Translations under genes and position numbers: made by a program
Assembly (NCBI GenBank): GCA_026770615.1
Contig: MU631943.1
Coordinates: forward strand, 44,598-57,021
Reading direction: 5' to 3'
Source: Pavlovales sp. CCMP2436
Lineage: Eukaryota; Haptophyta; Pavlovophyceae; Pavlovales
Length of the DNA stretch: 12,424 bases
The notes under the pieces: model-generated
Told to the model about the DNA's origin: nothing
Databases searched by the model: none
What the model saw: the letters and a program-made list of their open reading frames with translations, nothing else
Shown: piece by piece, positions 1-7,118 of the stretch
How the letters are laid out: each line of letters starts with the position of its first letter
Position numbering within the stretch: position 1 is the first letter of the stretch

Positions 1-48
1 AAAAAAAAAAAAAAAAAAAAAGCAAAAAAAAAAAAGCAAAAAAAAAGC
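1..48. repeat. A-rich tract with GC interruptions
   Basis: Runs of A broken by GC at 22-23, 36-37 and 47-48. On the coding strand of the LRR gene this is a T tract and probably lies in the next intron. Confidence 0.8.
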
Positions 49-154
49 GTGGCCTCGGGGGAGCTCACTCGCAAGGGCACTTGTGATGAAATAGCACGGG
101 AGTGTGAGCCAGGGCGAGCAGACAGGGTTGACAGACAGGGGGTAGGGCCAGTAC

Positions 155-271
155 AAAGAGAGAGAGGGAGGGAGGGAGAGGGAGAGGGAGGGAGAGAGAG
201 AGGGAGAGAGGGAGGGAGGGAGGGAGGGAGAGGGAGATGGAGAGGGAGAGAGAGGGAGGGGGGAGGGGGGG
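155..271. repeat. polypurine GA/GGGA microsatellite
   Basis: About 117 nt of purines on the plus strand with a single T at 238, made of GGGA, GAGA and G runs. It lies just downstream (in gene orientation) of the exon 9 donor, so it is an intronic polypyrimidine tract in the LRR transcript. Long mirror-like purine tracts of this kind can form triplex DNA. Confidence 0.9.
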
Positions 272-278
272 CGGGTAC

Positions 279-423
279 CTGCTCGGTCTGTCTGAGTTGC
301 CTCGAAGGCGCTCAGCTCGCTTGCGAGGGCCCGTTCGGCGGCCTGCTGCGCAGCGGCTGCGAGGCACGCCGCTTCGGCCTGGGTGGCCTCACGCTGTGTG
401 GCGTCCGCTTCTCTGAGGCCTGC
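279..423 (-). CDS. LRRCC1: exon 9 of the LRR gene: Ala-rich coiled coil, last exon seen
   Basis: 145 nt, acceptor CCGTGCAG|GCA, donor CGAGCAG|GTACCC, leaving one base. The peptide (READATQREATQAEAA and onward) is a charged, Ala-rich helix. Because it ends in phase 1 at a good donor, the gene must continue leftward, probably beyond position 1. An 11-nt microexon at 79-69 (CACAAG|...|GTGAGC) would fit in phase but is not secure. Confidence 0.74.
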
Positions 424-620
424 CTGCACGGTGCGGGGGCGCAAGGGGGGCAGGAGGGAAGGGGTCCAATCTTATCGATTACACCGAAGCAAATCCGGAC
501 GTGGCTTCTTGTGGGCAGCGGGCAACACGGCAGCCAGGAAGAGAACAATGGAAGGCGCATCTGAACCCAGAGAAACACACACACACATACACACATAAAT
601 ATAGATACATATATATATTT

Positions 621-653
<33 letters not shown>

Positions 654-3600
654 TATATAAATATATATATATATAATTATTTATTTATAAATATTTATTT
701 ATAAATATACATGTATGTGTGTGTGTGCGTGTGCGTGTGTGCGCGTGTGTGTGTGTGTGTAAATATCTATAAAAACGTCCGGCCCCGTAAAGATCTCCCA
801 GTCTCCCAGTTGTGCAGCAACAACACTCCGTTAGCCTAGGACCGTTCCCGAGCACACGGATAGCGTCATCATCCCGTATGTATGTATGTATGCGTATATG
901 TACGTATGTATGTATGTATGCATGCATGTATGTATGTAAGTATGTAAGTATGTGTGCGTGTGTGCGGGCACCTGTTCGGCTGCGTGCTCCGCGTCGTTGG
1001 CACGCTCGGTGGCGGCAGCGGCGGCGGCAGCGAGCTCGGCGAAGGCGTTGCGCAACAAGGCGGGCAACTGCGAGTAGGCGGTGGCGGTTGGGGTGGGATT
1101 GGGTGAGTGTGTGTTTAGAGTGGAGGGGAGTGAAGGGGTAGGGTACTCTCTGGCAAAAGGGTCATGCATCAATGGAATCAAGGGAATCAAGGGGAATCAA
1201 GGGAATCAAGGGAATCAAGGGAATCGAGGGGGGGCGTGCCCTCACCTGCGCCACCCCCCCCGAGAAGCCCGCGTACCCACCGCCGCCGTAGCCCCCTCCG
1301 CTGAAGCCATAGCCCCCACCGTCTCGCTGCCCGCCCGCGTACCTAGATTTCATGTTCATTCATCATACGCGTAGTAGTATTATGAGCATTTTGTAACGGG
1401 TGGGACCTGTAAAACATACATACTGTAAACATTAGGTCTGCCAGCTCCCCACTTCGGCGTAGCGCGTAGGAGCCTGCGTCGGAGCGCTAAGATCAGCTGG
1501 ACTTGAACTTGAAACACCGCCAGCCCGAACCCCCCTTCATTAATATGAGATCAGGAATCGATACGCAGATGAGTCGGAATGTGCGTACCCGCCCAGCAAG
1601 CCGTCGGCGTACCCGTCGCCCAGCTCGACAAAATCCAGGAGCGGCTGCAGCGCGTCCTCGGCGCGCACGGCACGCGAGGCGATCAGCGCCGTCCTGCGGG
1701 GGCGCGGGGAAGGGCGCAGATTTTTTTCTTTTTCTATTTCGGGGAAGGGCTGGATTTTTTTCTTTTTCTATTTCGGGGAAGGGCTGGATTTTTTTCTTTT
1801 TCTGGATTTTTTTCTTTTCTATTTCGGGGTTTGGGTGCAGCTGAGGGCGAGGGGGCGAGGTCGCACCTGTCGAGCTGCCTGGCGAGAACCTCCACCTTGC
1901 GCTCGGCCGCCACGCGCGCAGCCTCGCACACCTGCTCGGCGTTGGCGTGTGCCTCCCCTGTGCGCGCGATCTGTGCGAGCAGGTGGGCCTCGCGCGCGAG
2001 CGACAGCGTGTGCGCGGCGCGCGCGGCGAGTGCGGTGGCCTCGGCGTGCGAGGAGGCGGAAGCCGTGGCGAGCGCCTGCTTGGCGAGAGGCGATGAGAGA
2101 GAGGGCTGGGGTTGGCGGGGCATGGCAAGCAAGACGGCACAGGGCACAGAAGCAAAGCCCAGCCAACAAATCTTTAAATATTTAAAAACATTCCACCCCC
2201 CCCCGCCAAAGTGCACGGGAAGTGTTGCAAGTTAGGTGACCCTAAAAGAAATATGATAAAGAAGTGTTTGCCTGCGAGATGAGAGCGCCCTCGAGCCCGA
2301 GCAGCTCCACGCTCCCACTGCCTCTACTCCCGCTGCCGCTGCTTCCGCTTCCGGCTGGAGCGGTGGCGGAGGCGACGGGCGGGCTGTGCGATGCGCTGTG
2401 CTCTGTGCCCGTCGCGTTTGGCGCCGGCTCTAACAAAGGCTGCGGCTGCGGCGGCTGCGGCGGCGCTGCAGCGGGCAGCGGCTGCTGGAGCGGCTGCTGT
2501 AGCAACTGCGGCTGCGGCTGCTGCGACGGCTGTGTGGGCAGTGTGGGTGCGCTCGCAGAGGAGCAGACGCAGCCGCTACAATTGTTGCAGCCGTTGCAGC
2601 CGTGCACGCAGCAGGAGGGCCACAGGCACAGCCCGCCGCCGCCACCGCCCGCGCAGCACCACAGGCCTCCTCCCCCTCCCCCATTGTTACAACCGCCTCC
2701 GCCGCTGCAGGCGCCGCCGCCAAACTGCTGCGGCTGCTGCGGCTGCTGCGGCGGCTGCTGCTGCTGCTGCTGCTGTTGCTGCTGGGGTTGCTGCGGCGGA
2801 TGCGGTTGTTGCTGCCCACCCGCCCCCAAATTCGCCCCCGCAGCGCCCCCAGTTCCCGGACTTTCTCTCTCTCCCGGACCTTCTCTCTCTCCCGGACCTT
2901 CTCTCTCTCCCGGACTTCTTCTCTCTCCCGGACTTTCTCTCTCTCCCGGACTTTCTCTCTCTCCCGGAATTTCTATCGGAGCGCCCGTGCCTGTTTCGTG
3001 CGGGAGGTGCGCGACTCTGGGTGCGAGGTGGGGCTGGTCGGGCTGTGCTGCACTGCGCCGCAGCGTGCTCCCACCTGCTGTCGCTGCTGCTGCAGCTGTC
3101 ACTGCTGTCCCGTCTGCTGCTAGCGAGTCTTCGGCGTGCGGTGTGGCCGAGGGACTGTGCGCGTGTGCCTCGGCGCCGCTATTCAAATCTGCGGCGCTGT
3201 GCGAAGGCCTTCTCCCGCCCAAACCGTACTGCACAAACAGAGCGGCTTCAGCCAACCTCGCTTCTACCTGCACACCAGAGGGGAGCAATAGGGGAGCGAA
3301 GAGAGGTGAAAAGAGGGAAGGATAGCACACAACGGGTAGTGCAAAAAAAAAAAAAAAAAAAAAAAAAACGACGTCCCGCAACACAGAGCAAGAACAGGGA
3401 ATAAGAGCACGGGGCATTCGAGGTGAATATTGAGCACACAGGGGCTAGTGGTATACAGCACTTTGAGTGTGGAGGCTATTTAAACAAAAGGTACAAACAA
3501 AATGCCAACAAATGCAAAATGCAAAATGCACAAAATGCAACCCCCAAAAAAAAACAAAAAAACAGAAACCCACCTGCGCGCCCACCGCCCTTTGCTGCGC

Positions 3601-5424
3601 CACTGCCACCGCACCCTGCCCGGGAGAGTCCGGCAGGAGGGGCCTGCCTGCGCGGGAGTCTGCCCCGGACTGCCAGTGCGCAGGTGCCTCCGAGCCTTCG
3701 CCTACTGCGCGTCGGTCTGAGCGCGCGCGTAGGGCAGCATCGATGGAAGGGGTCGCGGTAGAGGCCTGCTCAACCGTATTCAATTCGAATAAATAGGAGG
3801 ACGAGGGCAGGGAGCAGAAAGAAGGTCATCTAGCAGTGAGCAAATGGTCAATCATGTTTGCTGGTGGGTGTGGACAGGGCTGCATCGATGAAAGGGGTCG
3901 CGTAGGGCTGCGCACGAATGAATATTTAAGTGATTTAAGTCATTTGAATACTCACATACTATTCGCGAATGTTTGCGCAGGGAGCAGAGCGGAAGAGAGG
4001 GAGAGAGGGGGCAGAGCTGTAAGTGAGGGAAGATAGGGAGGTGGGGGAGCAGGCAGCAGGCAGCGGGCAGCGAACCTGCTCGGCGGGCGGGGAGGAGAGC
4101 TGTTCGCCGCCGAGTTGCAGCTCGCGTCTCGCCCTCTGCCCGCGCTTCTCCGCCTGCGACGGCTGCGACGGCTGTGACAGCTGTGACAGCTGTGACAGCT
4201 CGGGTGGAGGCGAGACAGTCAGCCCCGCTGCAAAATGAGCGCCTCTCAGATCGCCTCGTAACCCCCCTCTAAAATCCCCTCTCAGATCCCCTCCCTTGCC
4301 CCGCGGCTCTGCAACTCGCCCCAGGTGCCGCTCGAGGGGAGTTGAGAGGCCCAGAGGCGCAGGCAGGAAGGCAGCCGGGGGCACACGCGCACGAAGAGCA
4401 GCAGCCGTTGCCTCTTCGTGCGCGGAGAAGGCGGAGCCACACACCCCGGCGGAGGGAGGCGCGGTCGGCGGGGAGGGGGCTGCAGTGTCCGCGTTGCCTC
4501 GCGCCGCACTCGATATTGATCTCGGCTCGAGTGCGTTGGGGGCACCTCCCGCGCGTCCCCTGTCTGCAGGCGAACCCAACCCGCAATGCTGCGAAGGCCC
4601 CTCCTCCCCATGCTCGCCCTCCCTCCCCCCCTGCTCCTCCGACCTCCCCACCCCCCCGTGCCTCTTTGTGTGGCGCCCGTCGAGCAGCCGTAGCCCCGGC
4701 AAGAGGGCGACGACGAGTTGGCGGTAACCCGGCTGCGCGCACACCTCGTTCCCGTGCGCGCGGCCGGCGGGCAGTTCGAGCGAGAGAGTCTGCGCGGCAG
4801 TAGAGAGGTTGGGGCAGTGGGTGGTTGAGAGTCAAAGAGGGGAGTGGGCGGCAGCCAGTTCAAAAGGAGAGTGGGCTATTCGAGAGAGAGCGACTGCGTG
4901 GGGGCGGCTGGCGGTGCTGGGATGGGAGGGGGGGGGTTCAGTCATTTGCGCGTGAGCTGGGCGCGCACGTTCAGGCCGTTGAGCCCGTCGAGGAAGCGCA
5001 GCTCGGGCAGTGAGCTCAGCCGGTTGTCGCGCAGGTCCAGCTCCCGCAGCAGCCCGCCGTGCACGGGCACAAGTCCCGAAAGCGCCTCGATGCAGTTGTG
5101 CGCGAGCAGCAGCCGTTGCAGCCGCGAGAGCGCGCCGAGGCCTTCGATGCGGCGGAGGCAATTAGACGAGAGATCGAGCGTTACGAGCCCCGCCAGCGCA
5201 CCGATTCCCGCCATTGAATCCAGCTCGTTGGACGAAAGGTTTAGCGCGCGCAGTTGCGGCGCGAGGTGTGGCGCCAGGGCGTCGCCGTCGATGTGCGCCA
5301 GGCGGTTGGCGTGCAAATTGAGCACCTGCAGCGCGGGCAGCTGCGCAGCGTGCGCATCGGCCAGCTCAGCCAGCGAGCGTAGACCCGCCGCGTACAGGTG
5401 CAGCTCGGCCTCCAACCCCTCCAT
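279..5424 (-). CDS. LRRCC1: LRRCC1/VFL1-like leucine-rich-repeat and coiled-coil basal-body protein, spliced, 3' end outside window
   Basis: Nine minus-strand exons join without a frame break: 5424-4969, 4789-4076, 3765-3574, 3267-2272, 2075-1867, 1693-1589, 1342-1246, 1067-972, 423-279 (3010 nt, about 1003 codons, still open at the left edge). Residues 30-150 hold LRRs of the SDS22 type (LNLHANRL, LNLSSNEL, LDLSSNCL, LLLAHNCI, LDLRDNRL). They are followed across intron 1 by an LRR cap (PGYRQLV..LLPGLRLLDG). The order LSGLVPVHG, then LRELDL, then a Cys-Pro-Gly-Tyr-Arg cap resembles LRRCC1/VFL1 as I know it: LRR N-terminus, coiled-coil C-terminus, about 1000 residues, located at the distal centriole or basal body and needed for correct flagellar placement. 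Here the middle is low-complexity and the C-terminal exons are Ala-rich helices. The start is the first ATG before the LRRs. Other LRR/coiled-coil centrosomal proteins (CEP72, CEP97) are less likely. No alignment was run. Confidence 0.72.
572..762. repeat. CA / TA / TG compound microsatellite in intron 8
   Basis: (AC)n, then (CATA)n, then (TA)n and TTTA units, then (TG)n/(CG)n. The CA half and the TG half are inverted complements around an AT-rich centre near 685, so the block can fold back on itself. Confidence 0.9.
875..960. repeat. (GTAT)n tetranucleotide microsatellite
   Basis: GTAT/GTAA/GCAT units ending in TG repeats, directly at the acceptor side of exon 8's downstream intron. It is complementary to the (CATA)n block at about 613-650. 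Confidence 0.88.
972..1067 (-). CDS. LRRCC1: exon 8 of the LRR gene: Ala-rich helix
   Basis: 32 codons, acceptor TACTCGCAG|TTG, donor GAACAG|GTGCCC, phase 0 at both ends. The peptide reads LPALLRNAFAEL, an Ala run, then TERANDAEHAAEQ, consistent with a coiled coil. Confidence 0.75.
1171..1228. repeat. GGGAATCAA 9-bp minisatellite in intron 7
   Basis: About six head-to-tail copies of GGGAATCAA, with one extra G in copy 2 and A-to-G in the last copy. They start about 18 bp inside the intron from the exon 7 donor. Confidence 0.9.
1246..1342 (-). CDS. LRRCC1: exon 7 of the LRR gene: Gly/Tyr-rich
   Basis: 97 nt, acceptor AAATCTAG|GTACGC, donor GCGCAG|GTGAGG. It encodes a Gly/Tyr-rich segment (GYGFSGGGYGGGGYAG) that interrupts the helical exons. 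Phase fits exon 6 (two bases carried over) and exon 8 (phase 0). Confidence 0.72.
1589..1693 (-). CDS. LRRCC1: exon 6 of the LRR gene
   Basis: 105 nt, acceptor CCCCGCAG|GAC, donor GGGCGG|GTACGC. One base completes the exon 5 codon, then 34 codons (TALIASRAVRAEDALQPLL and onward to GDGYADGLLG), and two bases remain. The same phase is needed by exon 7, which supports both boundaries. Confidence 0.75.
1719..1832. repeat. T-rich minisatellite of about 35 bp in intron 5
   Basis: Repeats of ATTTTTTTCTTTTTCTATTT followed by CGGGGAAGGGCTGG: two full and two shortened copies. Each full copy on the gene strand contains a CCAG, so copies carry weak acceptor-like sites. Confidence 0.85.
1867..2075 (-). 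CDS. LRRCC1: exon 5 of the LRR gene: Ala-rich coiled coil
   Basis: 209 nt, acceptor CCAAGCAG|GCG, donor CGACAG|GTGCGA. It starts in phase 0 and leaves two bases (AG) that pair with G of exon 6 to make Arg. The peptide has no Pro or Gly breaks apart from one Gly and has heptad-compatible Ala/Leu/Glu spacing, so a long helix or coiled coil is likely. Confidence 0.78.
2272..3267 (-). CDS. LRRCC1: exon 4 of the LRR gene: polyQ, PGERES repeat, Gly/Cys-rich region
   Basis: 332 codons open throughout, acceptor GTGTGCAG|GTA, donor CTCGCAG|GCAAAC (a GC donor), phase 0 at both ends. In order it holds an Ala-rich helical start (VEARLAEAALFVQYGLGG), a hexapeptide PGERES array, a ten-residue polyQ within a Q/P-rich stretch, a Gly/Cys-rich segment with about 15 cysteines, a second Q/P-rich stretch and a Gly/Ser tail. 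The opposite strand is also open here, as expected for such triplet-rich GC DNA, so coding status rests on the phase match with exons 3 and 5. Confidence 0.68.
2725..2784. repeat. CTG/CGG triplet repeat encoding polyQ
   Basis: CTG with CGG and TTG interruptions. In the minus-strand gene it reads CAG/CAA and gives the ten-residue glutamine run with PQQ flanks. The class is length-unstable. Confidence 0.88.
2855..2974. repeat. 18-bp coding minisatellite (PGERES hexapeptide)
   Basis: About seven copies of CCCGGACTTTCTCTCTCT-like units on the plus strand. All copies are multiples of three, so the minus-strand frame is kept and reads PGERES, PGERRS and PGEREG variants. Confidence 0.9.
3343..3368. 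repeat. A26 homopolymer in intron 3
   Basis: Twenty-six consecutive A. In the LRR transcript it is a T/U tract about 75 nt upstream of the exon 4 acceptor. Confidence 0.92.
3497..3541. repeat. CAAAATG short tandem repeat in intron 3
   Basis: Imperfect CAAAATGC/CAACAAATGC units, five or six copies, close to the exon 3 donor on the gene strand. Confidence 0.75.
3574..3765 (-). CDS. LRRCC1: exon 3 of the LRR gene: low-complexity linker
   Basis: 64 codons, acceptor TTGAGCAG|GCC, donor GCGCAG|GTGGGT, phase 0 at both ends, so it joins exons 2 and 4 in frame. No domain is recognised; it is rich in Ala, Arg, Gly and Ser. Its 5' end has a diverged copy inside intron 2. Confidence 0.7.
3733..3905. 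repeat. diverged direct repeat spanning exon 3 start and intron 2
   Basis: The stretch GCAGCATCGATGGAAGGGG at about 3734 recurs as GCTGCATCGATGAAAGGGG at about 3880, each followed by TCGCG. Spacing is about 145 bp. The second copy lies inside intron 2 and leads quickly to a stop in the matching frame. Confidence 0.75.
4076..4789 (-). CDS. LRRCC1: exon 2 of the LRR gene: LRR cap and low-complexity linker
   Basis: 238 codons, acceptor CCGCGCAG|ACT, donor GAGCAG|GTTCGC, both phase 0. It opens with the last LRR and the cap (PGYRQLV, then LLPGLRLLDG), then turns into Gly/Ser/Pro/Arg-rich linker. The linker contains short tandem peptide repeats: GDLRGDFRGGLRGDLRG around 4225-4290 and SQLSQLSQPSQ, encoded by a 9-bp CTGTGACAG-like repeat near 4160-4205. 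Confidence 0.82.
4969..5424 (-). CDS. LRRCC1: exon 1 of the LRR gene: start codon and five LRRs
   Basis: 152 codons, ATG at 5424-5422, donor AAC|GTGCGC in phase 0. If the donor is ignored, the frame runs only nine codons further to a stop at 4942. Splicing here instead completes the last LRR with TLSLEL from exon 2, which is why this donor was chosen. Asn-ladder motifs (LxLxxN) recur about every 22-24 residues. Confidence 0.85.
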
Positions 5425-5733
5425 CTTTCACCCCTCCCCCTACTTCGCGCCCATTCTTGAACCCGCATTTTAAAAGCGGCCCGTTTTTTTAATATCCCGG
5501 CCAAGTTCACCCGGGTCGGAGAGAACTCGGTGCGTCGCAGCTGATGGGGATGGGACCAAGGCGTGGCCGAGGGTGGCGGTGAGCGCGTGGGCAGCCGGTG
5601 CAATCGTGCACCGGTGCCCCGGTGGCCCAAGCCGTTCGAGCCATTTTTTAAAAGGCGGTCGCGGCATGGCGCCCCACCGTCTTCAGCTCATTCGTTCAAA
5701 ACTCGCTCTGGTGCATGCATACCTCTCTCTGGC
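5425..5733. promoter_or_regulatory. divergent promoter region between LRR and zinc-finger genes
   Basis: The two start codons face away from each other across 309 bp. Two copies of a TTTTAAAA core followed by G(G)CGG are present, at about 5468-5480 and 5645-5658, roughly 45 and 85 bp from their nearest ATG. They are TATA-like candidates. A perfect hairpin lies between them at 5595-5614. No transcription start is proven. Confidence 0.45.
5595..5614. promoter_or_regulatory. 8-bp inverted repeat in the divergent promoter
   Basis: CCGGTGCA (5595-5602), loop ATCG, TGCACCGG (5607-5614): a perfect dyad that could be a protein-binding site or hairpin. A related half, CCGGTG, follows at 5611-5616. 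Confidence 0.45.
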
Positions 5734-6780
5734 ATGCGCAAGAAGAGCCGCTTAGGGCGCAACTCGAGGGGCTCGAAGTCAAAGGTCGGCACCAAGGACG
5801 CTGCGATGGCCGAAGCGCGCGACCGCCGCGCGAACCTCAAGCTCGAGGGGTTGCGCCGAGCGGCGCGCGCGGCTCCGCCCACCGACGTCACTGGGTGGTG
5901 CGTCAGCGCGGGCACCGAGCCGCCGAGGTGTTCGCGCCAGAATGGCTGCACGCACGCGCCCGGGGCAGCCGAGAACTGCACGCTCATCGGCGGAGGCGCG
6001 AGCAACATCGACTCGGACGGCGACGCGTCGCTGCCGAGCGCCAAGCCCGAGCGCGGCTTCCCGTGCGACGAGCCCAGGTGCGAGTTCAGTGCCACTCGGT
6101 CGGGCGACCTCGCGGCGCACAAGCGCATGCACAGTGGCGGGCGGCCGTACGCGTGCGATGAGGCCGGGTGCGAGTACAGGGCTGCTATCCCGGGTGCCCT
6201 CATGGTGCACAAGCGCACGCACCGCGGCGAGCTGCCATTCTCGTGCGACGCGCCTGGCTGCGAGTTCAGGGGCTCAAAGTCGAGCATCCTCAAGATGCAC
6301 ACGCGCGTGCACGGCCGCGAGTGGATATTCGTGTGCGACGCGCCCTGGTGCGAGCACAGGGCTGCCCAGGCGAGCCACCTCGTGGAGCACAAGCGCACGC
6401 ACCGCGGAGAGCGGCCGTACGCGTGCGACGCGCCCGGCTGCGAGTACAGGGGTGCTACAGCAGGCACCCTCGAGCAGAACCAGCGCACGCACAGCGGCGA
6501 GCGGCCGTACGCGTGCGACGCGCCCGGCTGCGAGTACAGGGGTGCTACAGCAGGCACCCTTGAGCAGCACAAGCGCACGCACCGCGGAGAGCGGCCGTAC
6601 GCGTGCGACGCGCCCGGCTGCGAGTACAGGGGTGCTACAGCAGGTACCCTCGAGCAGCACAAGCGCACGCACAGCGGCGAGAGGCCGTACGCGTGCGACG
6701 CGCCCGGCTGCGAGTACAGGGGTGCTACAGCAGGCACCCTCGAGCAGCACAAACGCACGCACAGCGGCGAGCAGTCGTAG
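5734..6780 (+). CDS. eight-finger C2H2 zinc-finger protein
   Basis: 348 codons from ATG 5734 to TAG 6778-6780. The frame is open further upstream, but 5734 is its first ATG; an upstream exon cannot be excluded. Residues 1-20 are basic (MRKKSRLGRNSRG), a possible nuclear signal. Residues 109-343 carry eight fingers at exact 30-residue spacing, each C-x4-C-x12-H-x3-H, with linkers like the TGEKP class (RGERPY, SGERPY). Position 4 after the second Cys is Gly, Ala or another small residue instead of Phe; an aromatic two residues after that Cys probably fills the core. Finger 5 has Asn in place of its first zinc His (LEQNQRTH). Fingers 5-8 are almost identical. Likely role: sequence-specific nucleic-acid binding in the nucleus; target unknown. 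It shares a short divergent promoter with the LRR gene. Confidence 0.9.
   Translation: MRKKSRLGRNSRGSKSKVGTKDAAMAEARDRRANLKLEGLRRAARAAPPTDVTGWCVSAGTEPPRCSRQNGCTHAPGAAENCTLIGGGASNIDSDGDASLPSAKPERGFPCDEPRCEFSATRSGDLAAHKRMHSGGRPYACDEAGCEYRAAIPGALMVHKRTHRGELPFSCDAPGCEFRGSKSSILKMHTRVHGREWIFVCDAPWCEHRAAQASHLVEHKRTHRGERPYACDAPGCEYRGATAGTLEQNQRTHSGERPYACDAPGCEYRGATAGTLEQHKRTHRGERPYACDAPGCEYRGATAGTLEQHKRTHSGERPYACDAPGCEYRGATAGTLEQHKRTHSGEQS
6421..6780 (+). repeat. four near-identical 90-bp zinc-finger repeats
   Basis: Copies begin at 6421, 6511, 6601 and 6691. They differ at only a few bases (for example AGC/CGC in the linker, AAC for CAC in copy 1, GGTACC for GGCACC in copy 3), which points to recent duplication or gene conversion. 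Confidence 0.92.
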
Positions 6781-7069
6781 CCGCAAGCGCGCGACGCAAT
6801 TTTCGAGCACCGATTGTTCACCTCTGCGTGCACAAATTGTTCGCTCTCGTTGGCGCCATTCCAACGTCTTATGTCACTCTGTCACCGAGAACCCGCAATT
6901 TTGAGTTTAACGCGATTTAAGTTCCATACGCAAGTCGGTCGCAACTGGAGTGGTCGATATGATAAGCGCGTGTTGGTAACCCGGGGCGCGAATTACAACC
7001 GGGCTATATCCGTATTATTATACGCACGTGAGCGTCATTTTCATGTTATATATTAAAGGCTTCCCCGGG

Positions 7070-7118
7070 GCTGGCCACCCCCCCTCTTAGTTCGTTTGTA
7101 CGGGGGTGGGCGGCCAGC
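7070..7118. repeat. imperfect hairpin and GCGGCCAGCG direct repeat
   Basis: GCTGGCC (7070-7076) pairs with GGCCAGC (7112-7118), extended inward by two CCC/GGG blocks with single mismatches. It sits about 290 bp after the zinc-finger stop and could be a transcript-end structure or an old element terminus. Confidence 0.5.

Noticed and set aside
69..79. 11-nt microexon completing the codon after exon 9
   Set aside because: Splice signals and phase fit, but an exon this short cannot be trusted without transcripts.
49..564. Plus-strand reading frame through the purine tract
   Set aside because: It has a GTG start and an EGEGGREGGR peptide produced by the microsatellite. The minus strand holds a better exon.
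685..927. Extra LRR-gene exon around 780-870
   Set aside because: The peptide is short, no acceptor or donor keeps phase with exons 8 and 9, and flanks are microsatellite.
2264..3325. Long plus-strand reading frame opposite exon 4 (353 codons)
   Set aside because: It is the complement of triplet-rich GC DNA, giving poly-C/G/P peptide without a domain. The minus-strand reading fits exon phases on both sides.
6421..6780. Regular repeats resembling a CRISPR array
   Set aside because: The 90-bp units have no unique spacers and encode zinc fingers in frame.
5942..6904. Alternative frames over the zinc-finger array
   Set aside because: They are shadows of the C2H2 gene; repetition is inherited from the 90-bp units.
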